Below, piece by piece: positions 1 to 10,669 of a stretch of DNA of 43,976 nucleotides. How positions within the stretch are numbered: the first letter of the stretch is position 1; every line of letters begins with the position of its first letter. Source of the DNA: Methylobacterium sp. GXS13 (GTDB lineage Bacteria > Pseudomonadota > Alphaproteobacteria > Rhizobiales > Beijerinckiaceae); assembly GCF_001455965.1 (NCBI RefSeq), contig NZ_LKKO01000050.1:1-43976 (forward strand), written 5' to 3'. The position numbers were made by a program, and so were the translations under genes. The notes below the pieces were generated by a model, which did no database searches, was not told the origin of the DNA, and saw nothing but the letters and a program-made list of their open reading frames with translations.

Positions 1-106
1 GAGCGGCGTGCCCAGAACCCGATCCCATCTCGAACTCGGCCGTTAAACACGCCAGCGCCCATGGTACTGTGTCTCAAGGCACGGGAGAGTCGGTCGCCGC
101 CAGACC
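1..106 (+). rRNA. rrf: 5S ribosomal RNA, 3' part (5' end outside window)
   Basis: The window opens inside a 5S rRNA. The conserved blocks CCCGATCCCATCTCGAACTC (31S-type loop region) and CGTTAAAC, followed by the GGTACTGTGTCTCAAGGC region, are all present. The final GCCAGACC would pair with the missing 5' strand. The first few tens of bases lie outside the window. An initiator tRNA follows 108 bases downstream, which is the usual order at the end of alphaproteobacterial rRNA operons (5S, then tRNA-fMet). The exact 3' end is estimated to within a few bases. Confidence 0.93.
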
Positions 107-214
107 CGCACAACGCAATCACACCCAACATCCCCTCAACACGATCACCGCTACGGCCCCGGAGCCCGCCCGACACAGGCGGACAGCCACCCCGGATCAG
201 CCGCACAACCTTGG

Positions 215-291
<77 letters not shown>

Positions 292-310
292 ACCAAACTC
301 ACCGATTCAG

Positions 311-341
311 AACCCGGCCCGCTCACGCGGACCGGGTTTTT
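311..341 (+). terminator. Intrinsic terminator of the rRNA operon
   Basis: AACCCGG (311-317) pairs with CCGGGTT (332-338), with an inner CCGC/GCGG stem (319-322 with 327-330). A run of T follows (337-341). It lies 20 bases after tRNA-fMet, where an rrn operon should end. Confidence 0.85.
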
Positions 342-352
342 GCGTTTGGGGC

Positions 353-2407
353 TCAGCGGCCCTCGCCCCCGAGCACGAGGCGCAGGGACCGGGCGAGTTC
401 GTCGCGGCGATAGGGCTTGTTCAGGACCGGCAATTCACCGTGGCCGATGACCTGCCCCTCGTCGAGATTGGCGACATAGCCTGAAGTCAGCAGCACCTTG
501 ATCCCGGGACGTACCCGCTGGGCCTCGACGGCGAGCTGCGAGCCATTCATCCCGCCCGGCATGACCACGTCCGAGAACAGGATGTCGATGCGCTCCACGT
601 CCCGGAGATGCGCCAGCGCCTCCGCAGCGTTGCGGGCAATGATGACCCGGTAGCGCAACTCCTCCAGGCTCTCCACCGCCATCCCGAGCACCTGCTCGTC
701 GTCCTCGACCAGCAGCACGGTCTCGCCCTCGCCGGCGCGACGCAGGGGGATGGCACGCAGCACGCCGGTCCCGGTCTCCTCGTCGGCCGGGTCGGTGGAG
801 CGCGGAAAGTAGAGGTTCACGGTGGTGCCGGTCCCGACCTCGGAGGCGATCTCGACGAAGCCGTTGGCGCTGCGGGTGAAGCCGTAGACTTGGCTGAGGC
901 CGAGCCCCGTGCCCTTGCCGACTTCCTTGGTGGTGAAGAACGGCTCGAACACCCGCTGGAGCTTGTCGGGCGCGATGCCGTTGCCGGTGTCGGCCACCGA
1001 GACCAGCACGTAGGGCCCGGGCGCCACGCCCTTCTCAGCCACCGCACCTGTCCCGAGATGGGCGTTGCGGCTCGTCACGGCGATCCGGGTGTGACCGGTG
1101 CGGCCTTCCATGGCGTCGCGGGCATTCACGATCAGGTTCAGCACCGCGGCCTCGAACTGCGCCGGATCGATGCGGATCGGATCGAGAGCGGGATCGAGAT
1201 CGAAGGCCAGCTCGACCGCGCCGCCTGCAGCGCGCTCCGCGAGCGGCCGGAAATCGAGGAGCAGGCGATTGGGGTTGAGCGTCTGCGGCCGCAGCATCTG
1301 GCGGCGTGAGAAGGCGAGGAGCTGCTGGGTCAGCTGCTCGCCGCGCCGGGCTGCGCCCATGGCGGCTTCCGCGAGCCGCTTCACCCGGTCGACCTGCTCC
1401 GGCCGCCGGAGCACCATGTCGAGGCCGCCGACGATGACGGTGAGCAGGTTGTTGAAGTCGTGGGCGACGCCGCCGGTGAGCTGGCCGATCGCCTCCATCT
1501 TCTGAGCCTGGCGCAACGCCTCCTCGGTGACGTGCTGGTCGGTGCGGTCCATCAGGATACCGGCGATCCGGGTCGCCGCGCCCGTCGCGTCGTGCTTGAC
1601 CTGCCCCCGCAGGGCGACCCAGCGCACCGCTCCGTCGACCCGGCGGATGCGGCATTCGAGGTCGAGCCGGCCGGTCTCACCGACCGTCGAGAAGGCCCGG
1701 TCGACGCCCCCACGATCCTCGTCGACAACATGGGCCAGAAAGGTCTCCCGGCTCCAGAACGACTGGGGGGCGTCGTAGCCGAAGACAGCGTCGAAACGGG
1801 GCGAGCGCCGGGACGCGCCGGTGCCATAATCAAGGTCCCAGGAGCCCATCCCGGCGGCGTCGAGCGCGAAGGCCAGGGTCTCGTGGGCGGTCTCGACCTC
1901 CCGGGTCCGCTCGGTCACGCGCCGCTCCAGCCCCTCGTTGGCGAGCCGGAGCTGCTCCCGGTCACGCTCGCGTTCCAGGAGACGCTCGCGCGCCTGATAC
2001 TGGCGACGGCGCGCCCGCAGGGCGGCGGCCGTGGCGCTGACCAGTGTCTCGGCGTTGATCGGGCGTTCCAGCAGGACGACGTTGCCGAGCCGGGCGAGGC
2101 GCTGGGACGCCGGCGCGGAGCGGTGGCCGAGCTGGCGGGTTGCCAGCACGATGAACGGGAAGTCCGACCACGCGGGCTGGGCGTCGAGCCAGGCGAACAG
2201 GTCGGCCAGATCGCCATCCCCGAGCGCCTCCTCGGTCACCAGGGCGGCGGCGGCCCCGGCCCGGAGAGCACCCAGCCAACCGGCGAGGTCGGAACAGATG
2301 GCGGCCTGCGCGCCGGCGCGCACGAGCACCTGCTCGGCCACCGCGGCGTCGCGCCCCCGCGGCGCCAGGATCAGGATGGACTCCTCGTCCGGCGCCGCGG
2401 CCATCAC
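353..2407 (-). CDS. Hybrid sensor histidine kinase with N-terminal degenerate receiver, PAS and C-terminal receiver
   Basis: About 684 residues, cytoplasmic, with no membrane segment seen. Order of domains: an N-terminal receiver-like fold (about 10-130) lacking the usual phospho-Asp (the strand reads AALVTEEAL); a coiled coil (about 135-175); a PAS domain (about 180-295); HisKA with the H-box GGVAHDFNNLL (His316); an HATPase with DTGNGIAP and KGTGLGLSQVYG; and a C-terminal receiver with FSDVVMPGG (Asp613). Numbering is from the GTG at 2407. The KaiC-family gene upstream ends in TGATG at this gene's start, so the real start may be the ATG at 2404. The two are very probably co-transcribed and translationally coupled, which suggests the kinase signals with or to the KaiC-like ATPase. 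The stimulus is unknown. The HDFNNLL type of kinase is common in alphaproteobacteria. Confidence 0.9.
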   Translation of the reverse strand: MMAAAPDEESILILAPRGRDAAVAEQVLVRAGAQAAICSDLAGWLGALRAGAAAALVTEEALGDGDLADLFAWLDAQPAWSDFPFIVLATRQLGHRSAPASQRLARLGNVVLLERPINAETLVSATAAALRARRRQYQARERLLERERDREQLRLANEGLERRVTERTREVETAHETLAFALDAAGMGSWDLDYGTGASRRSPRFDAVFGYDAPQSFWSRETFLAHVVDEDRGGVDRAFSTVGETGRLDLECRIRRVDGAVRWVALRGQVKHDATGAATRIAGILMDRTDQHVTEEALRQAQKMEAIGQLTGGVAHDFNNLLTVIVGGLDMVLRRPEQVDRVKRLAEAAMGAARRGEQLTQQLLAFSRRQMLRPQTLNPNRLLLDFRPLAERAAGGAVELAFDLDPALDPIRIDPAQFEAAVLNLIVNARDAMEGRTGHTRIAVTSRNAHLGTGAVAEKGVAPGPYVLVSVADTGNGIAPDKLQRVFEPFFTTKEVGKGTGLGLSQVYGFTRSANGFVEIASEVGTGTTVNLYFPRSTDPADEETGTGVLRAIPLRRAGEGETVLLVEDDEQVLGMAVESLEELRYRVIIARNAAEALAHLRDVERIDILFSDVVMPGGMNGSQLAVEAQRVRPGIKVLLTSGYVANLDEGQVIGHGELPVLNKPYRRDELARSLRLVLGGEGR

Positions 2408-3936
2408 CGGACGCCGCCAGCCGGCGCGTCGCCGGTGAGCATCGCCACCGAGCCGCGATAGGAGGGCAGGCCGGTGAGCACGCCCTCGAAATCCGTCAGG
2501 GCCTCGCCGACCTGGATCCCTTGCGCGGACAGCTTCATCTCGCGGATGGTGCGCTCGTGCGCGTTGACCCGGCTCTTCACCACCGACAAGGCCGTGCGGA
2601 CCTCACCCCTGGCTTCGAAAAACCGGAACAGCAGGATCGCGTCGCTGAGATAGCTGAGATCGATATCGGTGCGGACCTCGCCGATCACCCCGTGCTGCCC
2701 CAGGACCAGCAGCGTCGTGACGCCCTGCTGGTTCAGGTAGCTCAGCATCTCGTGCATTTGCAGGATGAGGAACTCCTCGCCCGGCATCGCGTGCAGGTAG
2801 GCGTTCAGGCTGTCGATCACCACGAAGCTGGACCCACGCTCCTCCACGGCCTGCCGGACCATGCTGGAGAACTCACCCGGAGAGAGTTCTGCCGGATCGA
2901 TCTGCGTGATCGTCAGGCGCTTGGTCGCAAGATGCGGGGTCAGGTCCATGCCCAGGGTGATCGCGCGCGCGAGCAGGGTCGCGAGGCCCTCGTCGAACAG
3001 GTAATAGGTCGCGGTCTCGCCGCGCTCCAGGGCCGCCAGCATGCAGCGGATGGCGGTGGTCGTCTTGCCGACCCCGGACGGGCCCAGCAGCAAGGTGTTG
3101 GTGCCGGGCACCAATCCGCCGCCGAGCAGCAGGTCGAGCGCGCCCGTCCCGGTGGAGCGCGCCTTGGCGTCGAAGGGCGTATGATGCTCAGCGGCGATCA
3201 GGCGCGGGAAAACCCGGATGCCCCCGGTCTCGAGGGAAAAATCGTGGTCGCCGCCCCGGTACTTGATGCCGCGCATCTTGATGATGCGCAGCCGGCGCCG
3301 CTCGGATCCGAATTCGCGCAGCGTCTGCTCCAGCGAGACCACCCCGTGGGCGATGCTGTGAAGCTGCAGGTCGCCGGTCTCCGACGTGCGGTCGTCGAGC
3401 ATCAGCACGGTGCAGGCCCGCCGGGCGAAGAACTGCTTGAGCGCCAGAATCTGGCGCCGGTAACGCAGCGGGTTCTGGGCCAGCAGGCGCAGCTCCGAGA
3501 GCGAATCGAACACGACCCGCTCGGGCTTCAGCGCCTCGACCCGGGTGATGACCTCCCGGACGGTCTCACCGAGTTCGATCTCGGACGGGTGGAGGATCGA
3601 TTGCTCGCTATCGGGATCGAGCCCCATCTCGTTGACGAGTTCATAGACCTCGATGCCGTCCAGCGACCACCCATGGGTCGCCGCCGAGGCGCGCAGTTCC
3701 TGGCCGGTCTCGGACAGCGTGACGTACAGCGTCGCCTCGCCGCGCGCCGCGCCCTCGCGCAGGAACTGGAGCGCCAGAGTGGTCTTGCCGGTACCGGGGG
3801 TCCCCTCCAGCAGGTAGAGGCGGCTCGGCGTCAGGCCGCCGCAGAGGATGTCGTCCAAGCCGGGAACGCCGGTCGAGATCCGCGGCGCCGAGCTGGTCGG
3901 GAACGCCGTGTCGGTATCGGTCATCGGCTGGCTCAA
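2404..3936 (-). CDS. kaiC: KaiC-family double-domain RecA-like ATPase
   Basis: 510 residues, close to cyanobacterial KaiC length, with two RecA-like halves. The first half has Walker A GTPGTGKTT (Lys51) and the second has GPSGVGKTT near residue 285. The CI catalytic Glu pair is Ser-Glu here (LYVTLSETGQ) and the CII pair is Asp-Glu (YYLFDEGLAT). In the CII phosphosite region the sequence TDIDLSYLSD aligns with cyanobacterial T426-D-S-H-I-S431-T432, so the Thr and Ser remain but T432 is Tyr. No kaiA or kaiB lies nearby. A cotranscribed hybrid kinase follows. The start is TTG at 3936 or ATG at 3924. The SD-like GGGGAG at 3939-3944 is too close for the first and too far for the second. A role in signalling or stress timing is inferred from the family. 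Confidence 0.88.
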   Translation of the reverse strand: MSQPMTDTDTAFPTSSAPRISTGVPGLDDILCGGLTPSRLYLLEGTPGTGKTTLALQFLREGAARGEATLYVTLSETGQELRASAATHGWSLDGIEVYELVNEMGLDPDSEQSILHPSEIELGETVREVITRVEALKPERVVFDSLSELRLLAQNPLRYRRQILALKQFFARRACTVLMLDDRTSETGDLQLHSIAHGVVSLEQTLREFGSERRRLRIIKMRGIKYRGGDHDFSLETGGIRVFPRLIAAEHHTPFDAKARSTGTGALDLLLGGGLVPGTNTLLLGPSGVGKTTTAIRCMLAALERGETATYYLFDEGLATLLARAITLGMDLTPHLATKRLTITQIDPAELSPGEFSSMVRQAVEERGSSFVVIDSLNAYLHAMPGEEFLILQMHEMLSYLNQQGVTTLLVLGQHGVIGEVRTDIDLSYLSDAILLFRFFEARGEVRTALSVVKSRVNAHERTIREMKLSAQGIQVGEALTDFEGVLTGLPSYRGSVAMLTGDAPAGGVR

Positions 3937-4045
3937 TGCTCCCCCGCTATCACACGCTCCATCGGTGCGGCGCGCACGGTAGCGGCCGCACCAGACCTTG
4001 TCAGCGCCGGCAGCGACGCAGCCGTCGCGCCCGCCGCCGCGGCCC

Positions 4046-6601
<2,556 letters not shown>

Positions 6602-6882
6602 CGAACCCTTCGATAACGCAATGCAGCGGCGGCCGTTCTCGGATTCGGCGCGATCGTCGGTGCGATCGGTTGCCGAGCACGGTCTCTATCGCGCCAGCGG
6701 AGGGGTACGCCAAATCCCGGGCTGATGCATCGGGAGCGGATCGGTCGATCTCCGTGCGCGTTGACGGTCGGAAAAAGATGGCTCCTAAGGCTTTCGCAGC
6801 CGCCTGAATTGCCGTGCACCCCGATCCGTGAGGCGCTATGGCGGTGGTCTGCCCCGCCCCGGGCTCGACGTGAGGCCCGACC

Positions 6883-7611
6883 TTGGCGCACACCCGTTCC
6901 CTACTGTTCGTCGCATACTGGACCATCTGGACGGCCCTGTTCGTCGCACCGCTGGCGGTCCTGGCCCTGGCTGGGGCGCCGGCGCGGCCGGTCCGGACAG
7001 CGGCGCGGCTCTGGGCGCGGGGGGTCCTGGCGGGCCTGCACCGGATCGTCGGGCTGCGCTACGTCGAGGAGGGGCGCGAGCACCTTCCGGCCGAGCCCTG
7101 CCTGCTCGTGGCCAACCACCAATCGACCTGGGAGACCCTGGCCTTCCTGGTGCTGGTTCCCGACGTGGCCATCGTGGCCAAGCGCGAATTGCTGGCGATC
7201 CCGGTGGTGGGCTGGTTCCTGCGGCGCTCGCCGATGATCGTGATCGATCGCACCAACGGTACTCAGGCCCTGCGGGCGATCATCGAGGGCAGCCAGGCGG
7301 CCGGCTCGGCGGGCCGCTCGGTGCTGATCTTTCCGGAGGGGACCCGGGGCCGGGCCGGCGATCCGCTGCAGTTCAAGCGCGGCGTGGAGCTGCTCTACGG
7401 CCGGCTGCGCCTGCCGGTGGTGCCGGTGGCGGTGAATTCGGGACTGTTCTGGCCCCGCGGTGCGGCCACGCGGGCCGGCACCATCGTGGTCAGCTACCTC
7501 GCCGCCCTCGCCCCCGGCCTTCCGGCGGCAGAATTCCTCCGCGGCACCGAGGGCGCGATCGACCGCGAGCTCGACCGCTGGCGCCCGGCCGACGCGCAGG
7601 GACGGCGTTAA
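6883..7611 (+). CDS. plsC: 1-acyl-sn-glycerol-3-phosphate acyltransferase (PlsC family)
   Basis: 242 residues. An N-terminal membrane helix (about 6-32) is followed by the acyltransferase block I NHQSTWE (catalytic His79, with Glu instead of the usual Asp), block II-like IDRTNG, and block III FPEGTR (150-155). The enzyme family transfers an acyl chain to lysophosphatidate at the inner membrane, giving phosphatidate for phospholipid synthesis. The start is TTG 6883 with GAGG at 6872-6875. It stands alone, divergent from the kinase gene at 6601. Confidence 0.88.
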   Translation: MAHTRSLLFVAYWTIWTALFVAPLAVLALAGAPARPVRTAARLWARGVLAGLHRIVGLRYVEEGREHLPAEPCLLVANHQSTWETLAFLVLVPDVAIVAKRELLAIPVVGWFLRRSPMIVIDRTNGTQALRAIIEGSQAAGSAGRSVLIFPEGTRGRAGDPLQFKRGVELLYGRLRLPVVPVAVNSGLFWPRGAATRAGTIVVSYLAALAPGLPAAEFLRGTEGAIDRELDRWRPADAQGRR

Positions 7612-8033
7612 AGCATCATCCGGAACCGCAATCCCGGAGTTGCTCGCCGCGGGGCCCGCAGCACGCAGGCCATCGACTGCGCGTGAACAGGCGCGGGATC
7701 CGCCCGCGCGGAGCCAAGCGGCTGCGCGAGGTCGACTTCACCCCCCAGGCACACGACGCATTCGGATGCGCGAACCGCCTCAAGAGCAAGCGGGAACGCG
7801 GATCTGCCGCCGGACAAAGTTCAGACCCCTGTTCCCGCCAAATCTGTACTTGATTAATAGCAATATTATCGATCACAGGATCGCCGCCCCTCGCAACGCT
7901 GATCTTGACTAAGATCGGTGCTTTGAAACGTCAGCGATCCACTGAATATCGCCCGCCTCAGTATTCCCTACCGACGTCGCGCATTGCAACTCACAGTTGT
8001 ATCGCGGGTTGCTTGGTGAACCCGGAGGTGTTC
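7612..8033 (+). promoter_or_regulatory. Upstream region of the repeat-protein gene, unusually AT-rich
   Basis: No gene is supported here. The part from about 7838 to 8000 is clearly more AT-rich than the rest of the window, with stretches such as TTGATTAATAGCAATATTAT near 7850. It contains a small palindrome, GATCTT-GACT-AAGATC (7901-7916), and a CAACT-CAC-AGTTG element (about 7988-8000) just before the ribosome binding site. A spaced inverted pair GCGGGAAC/GTTCCCGC (7790-7797, 7831-7838) lies upstream. This is the likely promoter and control region of the gene at 8034. No consensus -35/-10 pair was clear. Confidence 0.45.
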
Positions 8034-10598
8034 ATGTCACTATCTCCCGCCGCAATCCTCAGCCCCGCCTCGCGCTCGCTCGCATGGCTCGTCGGCCCCG
8101 ACGCGCTCCTGTCCTCGACCGCCCTCTCCACCGGCCAGCTCGCGAGCCTCGGCCCGATCGCCTCGCTCATCGAGGGTGCCGTCGATGTCGGGTCCGCCGA
8201 CGCGAACGGATCGGTGCTTCCCGACGCGGTCGGCACCACGGCGAACCAGATCGTGCTCGACACCCACGCGCAGCTGGAAGGACTCGGCCATGAGGTCGCG
8301 CCGCTGAACGGACCGCTGCACGGCCTGACCAATCTCGGCGAGACCGTGGGCCTCGGCCATATCGGCGAGACCGGCAACCTGATCACCGACCTGACGAGCG
8401 TCGCCGCCAACCCGGCCGGTTCCGCAGCCATCCCGGCCCTGCTCGGCGATGCCGGCGCCGTCAGCGCGGCCGCCGAGACCTTGCTGGACTCGATCACGGC
8501 CGTGCCGGCGAGCGGCAACGGCCTCGTCGGAGCCGGCGGGATCCTCAGCCCGGCGACCAGCGTCCTCAACCAGGCCGTCCTCGACGTGCACACCACGTTG
8601 GAGGATGTCGGCCACCAGATCCCGGTGCTCAACGGACCGGTCCACGCGGTCACGGGGCTCGGCGAGACGGTCGGCCTCGGTCATATCGGCGAGGCCGGCA
8701 ACCTGCTGACCGACACCCTGGCGCTGCCCGGATCGCTCCTGACCGGCGGCGGGCTCTCCGCGGCGAGCCCCGTCCTGACCGATCTCGGCCACGTCCTCGC
8801 CTCCGCCGATACCCTGGTCGGCTCCCTCACCGGCGTCGCCAATGCCGGCGGCCTGCTGTCCTCGGACGGGCTGCTGGCCCCGGTCACCAACCTCGCGAAC
8901 ACGGCGGTCCTCGACATCCACGCGGCCCTGGAGAATGTCGGGCACGCGATCCCGCTCCTGAACGACGCGCTCCACGGCCTGACCAATCTCGGCGAGACCC
9001 TCGGCCTCGGCCACCTGGGTGAGGGCGGCAACCTCCTGACCGACGTGGCTTCGCTCCCGGGCGAGCTCCTGGGCGGACACGGCCTCGGGGCCCTGTCGCC
9101 GATCCTCGGCGATGTCGGCGCGGTGACCCAGGCCACCGGCGGCCTGCTCGGGGGCGTCACCGGCATCGTCGGCGGTCTCGGCGGTCTCGGCGGCGGAGCC
9201 GGCACCCCGGCCGGCGGTCTGCTTGCTCCCGTCACCTCTGCTGTGGACGGTCTGCTCGGCGGCCATGACGGTGGTGCCGGGACGCCCCTCGACGGTCTGC
9301 TCGGCGGCCTCACCGGCGGCGGTACTTCGGCCGGCGGACTGTTGACCTCGGTCACATCCACGGTGGACGGCCTGCTCGGCGGCCATGGCAGCGGAGCCGG
9401 GACGCCCCTCGACGGCCTGCTCGGCGGCCTCACCGGCGGCGGCGGCGGTACTTCGGCCGGCGGACTGCTGTCTCCGGTCACCTCCGCGGTGGACAGCCTG
9501 CTCGGCGGCCATGGCGCGACGCCCTTGGACGGCTTGCTCGGCGGTGTCACCGGCGGCCTCGGCGACGGTGCGGGAGCGCCGGGCGGCAACCTGCTCGCTC
9601 CGGTCACGTCCGCGGTGGATGGCCTCCTCGGCAGCCATGCTGGCGGCGGTTCCGCATCGCCCCTCGATGGCCTGCTCGAGGGCCTCACCGGCGGGCAATC
9701 GGTCGGAACCGGAACGCTGCTCGGGACGAACGCGCCGCTGCAGCCTGTCGCGGCCGTCGCCAACGGCGTGATCGACGGTGTCCACGCGACGCTGGAGCAG
9801 GTCGGCCACGACGTGCCGGTCCTGAACGACTCGGTCCACGCCGTGATCAACCTCGGAACCACCATCGGCCTCGGCGAGCTCGGCGAGTCGAGCAACCTCG
9901 TGACCGACGCGGTCAACCTGCCGGGCGCAGTGCTGAACGGTGGTGCGGCCCCCGCGGCCGGGCAAGTGGCGAGCGATGTCGGGCATGTCGCGGAGGCGGC
10001 TGGCGGCGTGCTGGGGTCGGTGACCGGTGCCCTCTCGGGTGCCGCCACCGGCGGACAGGGCAGTGGCGGTCCGCTGGACGGCGTGCTCGGAACCGTGACC
10101 TCGGTCCTGGGCGGTTCCGGGTCTGGTGCGGGCAGCCCGGTCGGCGGCCTGCTGGGCGGCCTGACCGGCGGGGCCTCGGATCACGGCGGCACCGGCACCC
10201 ATCCGCTGATCGACGTGGCCGCGGGCCCGACCACCACGACGCCCCTGGCCAACGCCGCCGTGCTCACCCCGGCGGCGGATCCGTCCCACCTCGTCCAGGC
10301 GAGCGCGATCGCGGTGGGCGCCGACCAGCCGAGTCTCGCCACCGCGAACCTGCTCTCCGGTGACAGCATCCTGCTGCCGCAGAGCACCGGCGGAGGCGCG
10401 GATTCCCTCGTCGGGCACCTCCTGAGCCCGGCCTCGGCGACATCGGCCGGGGCGGGCGGGGGCGGGGCCGGGGCCTCCCATGACGCGAGCCTCGATCTGG
10501 GGATCACCACGATCGACCTCGGCGGCCATGCCGATGTCCATCATACCGACCCGACCCCGCACACGGCCACGAGCGGCCTGCACCTGCTCGGCCTCTGA
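8034..10598 (+). CDS. Large Gly/Leu/Ala-rich repeat protein, probable type I secretion substrate
   Basis: 854 residues from ATG 8034, which has a strong SD (GGAGG, 8024-8028, 5-base spacing). The open frame reaches further upstream without an SD. I recognise no family. Three modules of about 110 residues begin near 75, 183 and 293, with a fourth near 580. Each starts with a [LI]D.H..LE..GH segment followed by L.[ET]T[VLI]GLG.[IL]GE. A glycine-rich block (about 396-560) of four tandem 35-42-residue repeats (PVTSAVDGLLGGH...PLDGLLGGLTGG) sits between modules 3 and 4. By eye there is no Cys, Lys, Phe or Tyr and only one Arg (residue 14), so it is very acidic. It has no Sec signal peptide, no RTX nonapeptides and no membrane helix. 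A type I exporter follows directly. The inferred role is a secreted surface or biofilm protein. Confidence 0.8.
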   Translation: MSLSPAAILSPASRSLAWLVGPDALLSSTALSTGQLASLGPIASLIEGAVDVGSADANGSVLPDAVGTTANQIVLDTHAQLEGLGHEVAPLNGPLHGLTNLGETVGLGHIGETGNLITDLTSVAANPAGSAAIPALLGDAGAVSAAAETLLDSITAVPASGNGLVGAGGILSPATSVLNQAVLDVHTTLEDVGHQIPVLNGPVHAVTGLGETVGLGHIGEAGNLLTDTLALPGSLLTGGGLSAASPVLTDLGHVLASADTLVGSLTGVANAGGLLSSDGLLAPVTNLANTAVLDIHAALENVGHAIPLLNDALHGLTNLGETLGLGHLGEGGNLLTDVASLPGELLGGHGLGALSPILGDVGAVTQATGGLLGGVTGIVGGLGGLGGGAGTPAGGLLAPVTSAVDGLLGGHDGGAGTPLDGLLGGLTGGGTSAGGLLTSVTSTVDGLLGGHGSGAGTPLDGLLGGLTGGGGGTSAGGLLSPVTSAVDSLLGGHGATPLDGLLGGVTGGLGDGAGAPGGNLLAPVTSAVDGLLGSHAGGGSASPLDGLLEGLTGGQSVGTGTLLGTNAPLQPVAAVANGVIDGVHATLEQVGHDVPVLNDSVHAVINLGTTIGLGELGESSNLVTDAVNLPGAVLNGGAAPAAGQVASDVGHVAEAAGGVLGSVTGALSGAATGGQGSGGPLDGVLGTVTSVLGGSGSGAGSPVGGLLGGLTGGASDHGGTGTHPLIDVAAGPTTTTPLANAAVLTPAADPSHLVQASAIAVGADQPSLATANLLSGDSILLPQSTGGGADSLVGHLLSPASATSAGAGGGGAGASHDASLDLGITTIDLGGHADVHHTDPTPHTATSGLHLLGL
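8256..9914 (+). repeat. Four copies of a ~48-residue coding module (within ~110-residue units)
   Basis: Copies begin at 8256, 8580, 8910 and 9771, each about 144 bases. All encode [LI]D-x-H-x-x-LE-x-x-GH-x-[VI]-P-L-N near the start and GLG-[HE]-[IL]-GE-x-x-NL-[IVL]-TD near the end. The spacings of 324, 330 and 861 bases show that the central glycine-rich block was inserted or expanded between copies 3 and 4. Confidence 0.85.
9219..9713 (+). repeat. Tandem glycine-rich coding repeats (four copies, 105-126 bp)
   Basis: Four in-frame units, each LL-[AST]-x-VTS-[AT]-VD-[GS]-LLG, then a His and a variable Gly linker, then PLDGLL-[GE]-G-[LV]-TGG. The nucleotide sequence is also highly similar between copies (recurrent ctgctcggcggc), which suggests recent expansion and likely copy-number variation between strains. 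A degenerate fifth unit lies near 10065-10180. Confidence 0.85.
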
Positions 10599-10607
10599 CG
10601 GCCAAGC

Positions 10608-10639
10608 CCCCCGCCGCCCACGCGGCGGGGGTTTTTTTT
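10608..10639 (+). terminator. Strong intrinsic terminator after the repeat-protein gene
   Basis: CCCCCGCCGC (10608-10617) and GCGGCGGGGG (10622-10631) form a perfect 10-bp stem with the loop CCAC, followed by eight T (10632-10639). It lies 10 bases after the stop codon and separates the repeat protein from the transporter, so the exporter is either read through at low level or has its own promoter. Confidence 0.95.
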
Positions 10640-10669
10640 GCCGCACCGAGTCTCCAGGGGGATGGTCCT

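Noticed and set aside
6615..6639. AGAAC-N16-CGTT on the minus strand before the multi-PAS kinase, resembling an EcfG promoter.
   Set aside because: One mismatch in the -35, and the implied transcript would start within or after the SD of the GTG 6601 start. Kept only as a weak possibility if translation begins at ATG 6469.
8034..10598. RTX or collagen-like classification of the repeat protein.
   Set aside because: No GGxGxDxxx nonapeptides and no Gly-X-Y triplets with Pro. The repeats are of a different kind.
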